In this document: in pieces, positions 1 to 5,518 of the stretch | How positions within the stretch are numbered: the stretch's first letter is position 1 | How the letters are laid out: every line of letters begins with the position of its first letter | DNA from: an uncultured Bacteroidales bacterium | GTDB lineage: Bacteria; Bacteroidota; Bacteroidia; Bacteroidales; Paludibacteraceae | NCBI GenBank assembly: GCA_903873355.1 | Contig: CAIQOG010000627.1 | Coordinates: 1 to 6,051 of the forward strand | DNA: 6,051 nucleotides | Direction: 5' to 3' | Position numbers and translations under genes: made by a program | The notes under the pieces: generated by a model | Seen by the model: only the letters and a program-made list of their open reading frames with translations | What the model was told of the DNA's origin: nothing | The model's database searches: none

Positions 1-1
1 A

Positions 2-1177
2 GCTGATTTAGGCAAACCGCTTGGATATTTGGTATTCTTTTTAATAGGAGCCGGATTTGGTTTTGCATTGGAAATTGCCGGATTTGGCGATTCACGTCGA
101 CTGGCTGCTCAGTTTTATTTGAAGGATATGACTGTTTTAAAGACCATGTTTACGGGAATATTAGTGGCTTGTCTTTTAATATTTTTATCTTCCAGCATTG
201 GTATATTGGATTTTTCGCAGTTAGTGGTGAATGAAACATACTTATGGCCCGGTATTATCGGAGGGCTTATTATGGGCGTTGGATTTGTCATTGGTGGATA
301 TTGTCCGGGCACTTCATTGGTTTCTGCTGCAAGTCTTAAAATTGATGGTTTTGTATTCCTTTCGGGGACTGTTATTGGTGCAGGTATTTTTGGTGAGTCA
401 ATAAAAAATTTTGAGGATTTATGGTATTCGTCATACAAAGGACGTTACCTGGTTTCTGATTGGTTAGATTGGTCTATCGGAGCTACAGTACTTGGAGTTA
501 CATTATTGGCACTTGTATTTTTTTACGGGGCAGAAAAAACAGAAGAATATTTCAGAAAAAAAGAAACCGGAGAACCCTGGTCGTGGAAAATTACCAAACG
601 CTCTTATATTTTTTCATCCATCGTTTTAATCCTAACAGCAATTGTAATTTTGGTTATTGGTCAACCCGACCCAATTCGGAAATGGAAAATGATGGAAAGT
701 AAATACTCCGAACAATTAACGTCAAAGGCAGTTTTTATTCACCCTTTAGAATATGTAAAAACGAACAATGATGCCAGTATAAAGTTGATAGCAATTGATT
801 TAAGACCGGTCACGGCATATCAAACATTTCATATTTTTGGTTCTATCAATCTGAATTTAAACGACCTCTTAAACCCAAAATTAGTGTCAGAATATGCACA
901 GTTACCGGCAAATGGCGTAGTTATACTAATTGCTGATAAAAATGAAGAATCAATCAAAGCATGGCAATACCTTAAAGTACAGGGAGTTGTGAATGTTTAT
1001 ATTCTTGATGAAGGTTTACAAAATTGGGCGAAATTATTTGGGAATTTGAAAATACATGGTAAACCAATAAATTTGTCTTCACCGCCTTCCGACATTTTGG
1101 AATTGTTTCCGAAGGATACGTTTACACCTAAGATAAAAATAAGTTGTAAGAAACATGGTGGTGGACTTTGTGGTTAA
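2..1177 (+). CDS. YeeE/YedE-family sulfur-compound transporter fused to a rhodanese-like domain (5' partial)
   Basis: The reading frame is open from the first bases, so the gene starts before the window. A TTG at 29 is in frame, but family-like sequence (GKPLGYL) precedes it, so it is unlikely to be the start. The N-terminal part is hydrophobic and contains two half-repeats of the YeeE/YedE (DUF395, sulf_transp) fold. The first is FGFALEIAGFGDSRRLAAQFY (nt 59-121). The second carries the family motif GGYCPGTS around nt 293-316, whose Cys (302-304) matches the cysteine implicated in thiosulfate passage in characterised YeeE proteins. Further membrane segments lie near nt 470-530 and 605-660. 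A rhodanese-like domain follows (about nt 716-1048), with DLRPVTAYQTFHIFGSINL and a C-terminal DEGLQNW. The usual catalytic Cys is replaced by Ala (932-934, in VILIADKNEES), so sulfurtransferase activity is doubtful. The protein ends in CKKHGGGLCG. The likely role is import or handling of thiosulfate or another reduced sulfur species. Family assignment is firm, substrate is inferred. It probably forms an operon with the cytochrome 17 nt downstream. Confidence 0.85.
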   Translation, partial: ADLGKPLGYLVFFLIGAGFGFALEIAGFGDSRRLAAQFYLKDMTVLKTMFTGILVACLLIFLSSSIGILDFSQLVVNETYLWPGIIGGLIMGVGFVIGGYCPGTSLVSAASLKIDGFVFLSGTVIGAGIFGESIKNFEDLWYSSYKGRYLVSDWLDWSIGATVLGVTLLALVFFYGAEKTEEYFRKKETGEPWSWKITKRSYIFSSIVLILTAIVILVIGQPDPIRKWKMMESKYSEQLTSKAVFIHPLEYVKTNNDASIKLIAIDLRPVTAYQTFHIFGSINLNLNDLLNPKLVSEYAQLPANGVVILIADKNEESIKAWQYLKVQGVVNVYILDEGLQNWAKLFGNLKIHGKPINLSSPPSDILELFPKDTFTPKIKISCKKHGGGLCG

Positions 1178-1194
1178 TTAAAAATGAATTTTTT

Positions 1195-3072
1195 ATGAAA
1201 AAATTATCAACGACATTAGAAATTATTTGTTGCCTTGTCATTCTATTTACATCAACGACACTGTCGGCACAATCACTTTCAACAAATCCAACAAATTCGG
1301 AATGTTTGAAGTGTCATCAAAGTCATGTTTCAACTGAAGGTTACAATGCTTCGGTGCATAAATCTTTAAACTGTACGGCTTGTCACATTATTGATGGCAA
1401 ACAGTCCAATAAAAGCTTATTGCCGGACAAAAAAGCCTGTATTGCATCATACAAACCAATGGATTGTGCTTCCTGCCACTCAACGATAAGCAATGAATAT
1501 CATAATAGTGTTCATAATTCGAAACGACTTACTGTTCACTGCTATGAATGTCATGCCGAAATTCATACGATCAAATCAATCAAAAAAAATAAGATAGAAG
1601 CAGCTAAATTATGTGTTCAATGCCATTCAAAGCAAAAAGAATACTTTAATTCAATTCATTATAAATCATTGCTTAACGGAAATAAAGATGCTGCAACCTG
1701 CACCGATTGTCATGGACTACACGGTATTAAAAGAATTGATAATATGTCCGAAGGTCGTACATTTCACACACAGGCTTGTTTGAAATGTCATGGCAATGAG
1801 AAAATGATGCAAAAAAATCATGTTACAAACATTGCCACAAAAACTTATTTTGAAAGTTACCATGGTAAAAACATAAGGTTGGGATATCCAGAGCGGGTTG
1901 CCGGATGTGCCGATTGTCATAGTGCTCATAATATTTTACCTGAAAACGATAAACATTCAACCGTAAATGCTGCAAATGTGCAAAATACCTGTAGGAAATG
2001 CCATACTAATGCTACAGCAGGATTTGCCAAATATCTGCCACATGCAGAACCAATGAATCATGAAAAAAATCCATCACTTTTTTGGGTAACCATCTTTATG
2101 AATGGCTTAATGGGAGTAACTTTCCTGTTTTTCTGGCTTCATTCATTGTTATGGGCTTTCAGAGGTTTTGTTGAAAAAACCAAAAACAGAAATAATGAAC
2201 TCTTTATGAATTCTAAACACTCATCTAAGAAGGCAAAGAACAAGGTATATAAGCGATTTAGAACCCTTCATATTATACTCCACCTTTTTGTAATAACCAG
2301 TTTTCTTGGTTTAGCCGTAACAGGGCTTCCATTGAAGTTTAACTACACAACCTGGGGAAAAGCCATAATGGATGCAATAGGAGGTGTTCAGACAGCCGGT
2401 ATCATTCATAGAATAGGTGCAATTGTTACTTTCGGATATTTCTTTGTAACATTATTTATGAGTATGCGTTTCTTATTCGACAAGAAAAATTCAAATGAAT
2501 CATTTTGGAAACGGCTATTTGGACCAGATTCTCTATTCCCTAATTTAAAGGATTTACGTGATATTAAAGCTATGTTTAAATGGTTTTTCTTCAAAGGACC
2601 AAAACCAATCTTTGATAGATGGACTTACTGGGAGAAATTTGATTTCATGGCAGTATTCTGGGGTGTCGCAATTATTGGTTCAAGTGGGTTAATACTTTGG
2701 GCACCAGAATTTTTCGGTAAATTTATGCCGGGTTGGGTTTTCAATATTGCCACCATAGTTCATTCCGATGAAGCCTTATTGGCAGTAGGATTTATATTTA
2801 CCATTCACTTCTTTAATACACATTTAAGAGCTGAAAAGTTCCCGATGGATTTTGTGATTTTTAATGGCCAGATTACTGAAGAAGAAATGATTGAAGAACG
2901 TGGTGATCAATTGAAACGTTATCAGGAAGAAGGAAGATTAGAAGAGTTTGAAGCAGAAAAACCAGGTAATTTATTTTTAGAAATTATCTTGCGCTTATTT
3001 GGTTTCTTCGCAGTGCTTACCGGCACAATACTGACTTTGTTGATTCTATATACATTCTTCAAAGGTGCTTAA
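1195..3072 (+). CDS. Nonahaem c-type / b-type cytochrome fusion, CbcL-like inner-membrane quinol oxidoreductase
   Basis: The 625-residue product begins with a Sec signal peptide (MKKLSTTLEIICCLVILF..., cleavage likely after LSA at 25). This is why ATG 1195 is preferred over the in-frame TTG at 1168, which would overlap the previous gene. Nine CXXCH haem-c motifs start at Cys37, 60, 91, 116, 140, 169, 195, 238 and 266. Four Y-x-x-S-x-H elements (His55, 107, 155, 223) are probable distal haem ligands. A lone Cys82 lies outside any motif. From about 297 come roughly six membrane helices (297-323, 359-381, 401-425, 483-502, 516-539, 594-622). RFRTLHIILHLFVITSFLGLAVTGLPL and later His405, 523, 538 and 543 resemble the di-haem b cytochromes of formate dehydrogenase and Ni-Fe hydrogenase. 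An acidic, charged loop (561-590) precedes the last helix. Nine c-haems plus this b domain is the architecture of Geobacter CbcL, which passes menaquinol electrons to the periplasm. The product here probably moves electrons between the quinone pool and a periplasmic partner. Direction and partner are not visible. It follows a sulfur transporter gene. Confidence 0.88.
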   Translation: MKKLSTTLEIICCLVILFTSTTLSAQSLSTNPTNSECLKCHQSHVSTEGYNASVHKSLNCTACHIIDGKQSNKSLLPDKKACIASYKPMDCASCHSTISNEYHNSVHNSKRLTVHCYECHAEIHTIKSIKKNKIEAAKLCVQCHSKQKEYFNSIHYKSLLNGNKDAATCTDCHGLHGIKRIDNMSEGRTFHTQACLKCHGNEKMMQKNHVTNIATKTYFESYHGKNIRLGYPERVAGCADCHSAHNILPENDKHSTVNAANVQNTCRKCHTNATAGFAKYLPHAEPMNHEKNPSLFWVTIFMNGLMGVTFLFFWLHSLLWAFRGFVEKTKNRNNELFMNSKHSSKKAKNKVYKRFRTLHIILHLFVITSFLGLAVTGLPLKFNYTTWGKAIMDAIGGVQTAGIIHRIGAIVTFGYFFVTLFMSMRFLFDKKNSNESFWKRLFGPDSLFPNLKDLRDIKAMFKWFFFKGPKPIFDRWTYWEKFDFMAVFWGVAIIGSSGLILWAPEFFGKFMPGWVFNIATIVHSDEALLAVGFIFTIHFFNTHLRAEKFPMDFVIFNGQITEEEMIEERGDQLKRYQEEGRLEEFEAEKPGNLFLEIILRLFGFFAVLTGTILTLLILYTFFKGA

Positions 3073-3133
3073 TTATACGCAGTTAGAGGCATTTATTGCT
3101 TACTTCAAGCTGTTTGAAATTTAATTTTTAAAA

Positions 3134-3173
3134 AACTCCGGCTGAATTTCTGAGAAGAGATTCAGCCGGAGTT
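3134..3173. terminator. Bidirectional intrinsic terminator hairpin between convergent genes
   Basis: A perfect 14-bp stem (AACTCCGGCTGAAT at 3134-3147, reverse complement at 3160-3173) encloses a 12-nt loop, TTCTGAGAAGAG. It lies 61 nt after the cytochrome stop and 20 nt after the stop of the convergent minus-strand gene. Read on the minus strand, the hairpin is followed by a run of six T. On the plus strand it is followed by a weaker T-rich stretch (TTAGTTTTATAT). It should end transcripts from both sides. Its inner 34 bases (3137-3170) are identical to 4719-4752. Confidence 0.9.
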
Positions 3174-3193
3174 AGTTTTATATATATTTTGAT

Positions 3194-4585
3194 TTATCTG
3201 ATATTCCCAACCGAATTTTTCACTGTGTCGTGTTTTGTTTTTAATGTATTTGAAATTTTATTTCCACCTTTAACTGATCCATCCCAACCTTTTCGCAAAT
3301 TGACCAATGTTTCAGCAATAGCTTTTACCTCAGCGTCATTTGCCACATAGTCAGCTTTGTTTCCTTTTATGGAGCCATCCCAGCCTTTACGTATGTTGAC
3401 TAAAGTTTCAGTTACTGACTTTAAGTCGGCTTCGCTGGCTACAAATTCGGCCTTATTTCCTTTTATAGAACCATCCCATCCTTTTCTGGCTAAATTGACC
3501 AATGTTTCAGCAATGGATTTTACATCTGTATTGGCTATGGTTTCCACTTTAGTCCCTTTTACAGAACCATCCCAACCTTTTCGCATATTGACTAATGTTT
3601 CTGCAATAGCTTTTACTTCAGTATCAGTCATAACATATTCCGCATCATTTTTTTTCAATCCATTTTCATTAATCCCTTTTTTTTCAGAAACGTTTCCTTT
3701 TACACTTCCGTCCCAGCCTTTACGTTCGATTTTACCACCTTTAACTGATCCATCCCATCCTTTTCTGGCAAAACAATATGTTAACCCAACTCCAAAACTC
3801 AGATATTTATCAGGGCCAACAGTGCTTGTGGATATATTGGGTGCTGTAGAGATATTTTTATTGAATTGATCCGGCGACAAGGGAGTTGCCAGACTTACAT
3901 TCGCTAAATCTTTATAGCCTGTAGCAAATGCTGTTTGACCAGTTTGTATAGCATATTGCATATTGGCTCTTACAGCTACATTTTCAGAAAACCAGTAACT
4001 GAAAGCAACACTTGGCTTTATTGTCAATGCAGTTTTTTGGTAATCAGCAGAAGGGGTGTAAAAAGCAATTTTCTTTTGAGTGGAGTTGACGATTACCGAA
4101 AAATCCGGAGTTTCATTGAAGGTAAGGCCACCCTTTATGGATAGGGTAATAGCAGCTCCCGGTTTATTCTTTTTTACCACTATTCCGACTCCCGGTATTG
4201 GTTTTGAAATTCCAAGTGGAATAGTGTAGGATGGTCCAAACGTTATGGAAGTACTTCTCCAGTTGGTGTTTGAACCTGAAACCGATAGAAAATCCAACGA
4301 TTTTAATGGCGCAATATAATTATTGAAATCAAAATCAGGCATGCTGCTAAATGTGCTGGCATCCAAACCTAATCCGAAATTTCCCCACAACACTTCAATT
4401 CCTGCATTTGGATTGAAACTAAATGCATTCGACACGCCTGATGACAATGTTGTTCCACCATTTCCATTTAAGGAGACGCTAATCATACCATTATCGCCAG
4501 GTTTACTTATTTTTCCTTTGAGTTTGCCTGCATTTACTGCAATGATATTAAAAATAAGAAATAAAGAAATTATTAATTTTTTCAT
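3194..4585 (-). CDS. Predicted outer-membrane beta-barrel protein with C-terminal KGWDGS[V/I]KG repeats
   Basis: I do not recognise this 463-residue protein as a named family. A signal peptide (MKKLIISLFLIFNIIAVNA, cleavage near 19) is followed by about 250 residues of alternating hydrophobic/polar, Gly- and aromatic-rich segments, such as GNFGLGLDASTF, STSITFGPSYTI, PSVAFSYWFSENVAVRANMQYAI and KYLSFGVGLTYCF. These are typical of outer-membrane beta-barrel strands. The last one ends in Phe272, as closing barrel strands usually do. Residues 273-463 are a hydrophilic, basic tail with six copies of RKGWDGS[V/I]KG, starting at 274, 288, 335, 367, 399 and 431. The last four are exactly 32 residues apart and each is preceded by a helix-like segment of the type EVKAIAETLVNL. 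As the tail follows the barrel's last strand, it would face the periplasm, as in OmpA. The gene is monocistronic: it has its own upstream region with two dyads, and terminators lie on both sides. Surface or envelope location is well supported. Function is unknown. Confidence 0.8.
   Translation of the reverse strand: MKKLIISLFLIFNIIAVNAGKLKGKISKPGDNGMISVSLNGNGGTTLSSGVSNAFSFNPNAGIEVLWGNFGLGLDASTFSSMPDFDFNNYIAPLKSLDFLSVSGSNTNWRSTSITFGPSYTIPLGISKPIPGVGIVVKKNKPGAAITLSIKGGLTFNETPDFSVIVNSTQKKIAFYTPSADYQKTALTIKPSVAFSYWFSENVAVRANMQYAIQTGQTAFATGYKDLANVSLATPLSPDQFNKNISTAPNISTSTVGPDKYLSFGVGLTYCFARKGWDGSVKGGKIERKGWDGSVKGNVSEKKGINENGLKKNDAEYVMTDTEVKAIAETLVNMRKGWDGSVKGTKVETIANTDVKSIAETLVNLARKGWDGSIKGNKAEFVASEADLKSVTETLVNIRKGWDGSIKGNKADYVANDAEVKAIAETLVNLRKGWDGSVKGGNKISNTLKTKHDTVKNSVGNIR
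3266..3766 (-). repeat. Six-copy RKGWDGS[V/I]KG peptide repeat region within the outer-membrane gene
   Basis: In translation order the 30-bp motif copies lie at 3737-3766, 3695-3724, 3554-3583, 3458-3487, 3362-3391 and 3266-3295. The first two are 14 residues apart. A 37-residue spacer then leads to four units with an exact 96-bp period, each unit being a helix-like segment ([ED]xKxIxETLVN[LIM]) plus the motif. Codons vary between copies: Arg is CGT, CGA or AGA, and Ser is TCA, TCC, TCT or AGT. The peptide varies only Val/Ile. This looks like an old repeat kept by selection on the protein, not a recent slippage product. Confidence 0.9.
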
Positions 4586-4613
4586 GACTATTTTGTGTTA
4601 AGAAACTTTTGAG

Positions 4614-4636
4614 ATAATTGTAATTGTTACAATTAT
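4614..4636. promoter_or_regulatory. Perfect AT-rich inverted repeat upstream of the outer-membrane gene
   Basis: Arms ATAATTGTAA (4614-4623) and TTACAATTAT (4627-4636) are exact reverse complements around a TTG spacer. The repeat sits 28 nt upstream of the start codon at 4585. It may be an operator for a dimeric regulator or a leader hairpin. No T-run follows it on the minus strand in terminator fashion. The regulator cannot be named from sequence. Confidence 0.5.
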
Positions 4637-4650
4637 GTTTTCAGCTTAAC

Positions 4651-4685
4651 GCAAACCATTCATTAAAGTTCAAAAATTAATCAAA
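4651..4685 (-). promoter_or_regulatory. Weak candidate promoter of the outer-membrane gene
   Basis: Read on the minus strand, TTTG (4685-4682) lies 22 bp before ATGGTTTGC (4659-4651). This matches the TTTGC half of the Bacteroidetes -7 element TAnnTTTGC but not its TA. Transcription would begin near 4646, leaving a leader of about 60 nt that contains the inverted repeat at 4614-4636. The FNR-type dyad would then be centred about 50 bp upstream, a usual activator position. Confidence 0.3.
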
Positions 4686-4688
4686 TAG

Positions 4689-4702
4689 TTGATGATTATC
4701 AA
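4689..4702. promoter_or_regulatory. FNR/CRP-family-type binding site (TTGAT-N4-ATCAA)
   Basis: TTGATGATTATCAA matches at every position the ten fixed bases of the consensus bound by FNR-type regulators. It lies 103 nt upstream of the outer-membrane gene's start codon and 16 bp from the terminator of the glycosylase gene, so it most likely serves the outer-membrane gene. The sequence match is exact. Binding by an oxygen- or redox-responsive FNR/CRP-family protein in this organism is inferred. Confidence 0.45.
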
Positions 4703-4718
4703 TTTAGGATAAAACAAA

Positions 4719-4752
4719 TCCGGCTGAATTTCTGAGAAGAGATTCAGCCGGA
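4719..4752. terminator. Intrinsic terminator after the DNA glycosylase gene (second copy of the 34-bp hairpin)
   Basis: An 11-bp perfect stem (TCCGGCTGAAT at 4719-4729, complement at 4742-4752) encloses the same 12-nt loop as the hairpin at 3134-3173. It begins 5 nt after the glycosylase stop codon. On the minus strand it is followed by TTTGTTTTA, suitable for intrinsic termination. On the plus strand it is followed by a run of six T. It separates the glycosylase transcript from the promoter of the next minus-strand gene. Confidence 0.85.
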
Positions 4753-4757
4753 CTTTT

Positions 4758-5267
4758 TTATTTTAGTATAAATCTCCACGGTTTATTTTTCCATTCGTCA
4801 CCGGCATAATCAATACCAACACGTGGAGCAGTTTTAAAAGAACTAACATTGGGAGCATCTTCAAGCCAAAAACGGTTGGAATTGAGTAAATCTTCGCCAT
4901 TATAACTTTTATCTATTTTTAGTTCACGTCCTACCTTACCCGAACCAATGATGTTGTCTATGCCGCGAATCAAAACTGCCTGAGGATGATTTTCAGCTCC
5001 TGTAACTATATTCAACATCCAGTACATACCATAAATAAGATAAACATACACTTTTCCACCTTCGGAATACATAATGTCGGTGCGCGGAGTTCGTCCCTTG
5101 CTGGCATGACAAGCTTTATCCTCTTCACCCAGATATGCTTCTGTTTCGGTAATACGGTAGCGACTAATGGTTCCATCATCCCATACACGAACCAAAATTT
5201 TACCGAGTAATTTTTCGGCAACTGTCACTGCATCTTGTTTGTAGAATTCAAACTCTAACTTTTTCAT
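4758..5267 (-). CDS. mpg: DNA-3-methyladenine glycosylase, AAG/MPG family, compact form
   Basis: The enzyme cuts the N-glycosidic bond of alkylated or deaminated purines to start base-excision repair in the cytoplasm. The 169-residue product shows the AAG fold from LLGKILVR to the C-terminal PRVGIDYAGDEWKNKPWRF. In ITETEAYLGEEDKACH, Glu43 matches the catalytic Glu of human AAG (E125), Tyr45 the stacking Tyr127, and His54 His136. In YVYLIYGMYWMLN, Tyr76, Tyr79 and Asn86 match Tyr159, the intercalating Tyr162 and Asn169. Arg101 matches Arg182. The protein is shorter than the usual 190-210 residues. Only about six residues separate Arg101 from the GSGKVGRELKIDKS motif, where most members have a loop of roughly 20-25, and it ends soon after PWRF. 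All key residues are present, so I expect it to be active. Start ATG 5267 gives a normal N-terminus (MKKLEFEFYKQDAVTVAEKLLG). It is transcribed alone, divergently from rplM. Confidence 0.93.
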   Translation of the reverse strand: MKKLEFEFYKQDAVTVAEKLLGKILVRVWDDGTISRYRITETEAYLGEEDKACHASKGRTPRTDIMYSEGGKVYVYLIYGMYWMLNIVTGAENHPQAVLIRGIDNIIGSGKVGRELKIDKSYNGEDLLNSNRFWLEDAPNVSSFKTAPRVGIDYAGDEWKNKPWRFILK

Positions 5268-5271
5268 GTTG

Positions 5272-5279
5272 CAAACATA
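5272..5279 (-). promoter_or_regulatory. Bacteroidetes -7 promoter element immediately before the glycosylase start
   Basis: Read on the minus strand, TATGTTTG, followed by C, is an exact match to TAnnTTTGC. It ends only four bases before the ATG at 5267. No convincing TTTG lies at the -33 distance; the region there is T-rich (CTGTTTTT). If used, transcription would start at or next to the ATG and give a leaderless or almost leaderless mRNA. Confidence 0.5.
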
Positions 5280-5350
5280 GTAATTTTCAGGTTAAAAACA
5301 GGGTGTAAAAACCGAGAAAATTACACATTAAAAAAAAGATGTTCAAGGTG

Positions 5351-5382
5351 TTTGGTAATCCAAAGAAAAAGAGTATTTTTGC
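5351..5382 (+). promoter_or_regulatory. Bacteroidetes-type promoter of the rplM-rpsI operon
   Basis: TTTG (5351-5354), a 19-bp spacer, then TATTTTTGC (5374-5382) match the -33 and -7 elements (TTTG and TAnnTTTGC) recognised by the primary sigma factor of this phylum. The expected transcription start is near 5387, giving a leader of about 130 nt before the L13 start codon. Confidence 0.75.
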
Positions 5383-5430
5383 AGTCCGTTTATTATCACA
5401 ATATAAAAGATCGATTTATTGAGTGTAAAT

Positions 5431-5469
5431 ATCCTATTTTGTGCCGATTAGCCTCTTCCAAAATAAGAT
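5431..5469 (+). promoter_or_regulatory. Stem-loop in the rplM 5' leader, candidate autoregulatory RNA element
   Basis: ATCCTATTTTG (5431-5441) pairs with CAAAATAAGAT (5459-5469) over 11 positions with one C-A mismatch. The enclosed 17-nt loop, TGCCGATTAGCCTCTTC, is richer in G+C than the surrounding leader. No T-run follows, so it is not a terminator. A leader this long before a ribosomal protein operon is often a site where the encoded protein represses its own translation. Leaders of this type are known upstream of L13 in other bacteria. That role is inferred here. Confidence 0.4.
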
Positions 5470-5518
5470 TGAAACAAGTAAAACGACTTAATTATTAATT
5501 AAAAAACATTTTTATAAA

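Noticed and set aside
29..31. TTG as start codon of the transporter gene
   Set aside because: The frame is open to the window edge and family-like residues precede the TTG, so the true start lies upstream of the window.
115..438. Minus-strand open frame within the transporter gene
   Set aside because: Lies opposite the well-supported YeeE-type coding region and shows no family features.
1168..1194. TTG start extending the cytochrome by nine residues into the transporter gene
   Set aside because: ATG 1195 gives a standard lysine-led signal peptide; the added residues MWLIKNEFF would not fit it and would create an overlap.
3073..3133. Spacer between the cytochrome stop and the terminator, checked for small RNA or tRNA
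   Set aside because: Short AT-rich stretch with only a 5-bp inverted repeat (TTCAA...TTGAA); nothing supportable.
3357..3869. 170-residue plus-strand open frame rich in Pro/Ser/Phe repeats
   Set aside because: It is antisense to the KGWDGSVKG repeat region; its repeated PSQPL/PSHPF pattern is just the complement of the repeated coding motif, and it has no promoter of its own.
4323..4601. Plus-strand open frame opposite the N-terminus of the outer-membrane gene
   Set aside because: Shadow of the minus-strand gene, which has a clear signal peptide and barrel pattern; the shadow has no recognisable domain.
4986..5221. Two open frames, one on each strand, inside the glycosylase gene
   Set aside because: Both overlap the conserved AAG active-site region in other frames and resemble no protein family.
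5303..5326. Inverted repeat GTGTAA...TTACAC in the divergent mpg-rplM spacer
   Set aside because: Only six-base arms with a 12-nt gap in AT-rich DNA; too weak to call as an operator or hairpin.
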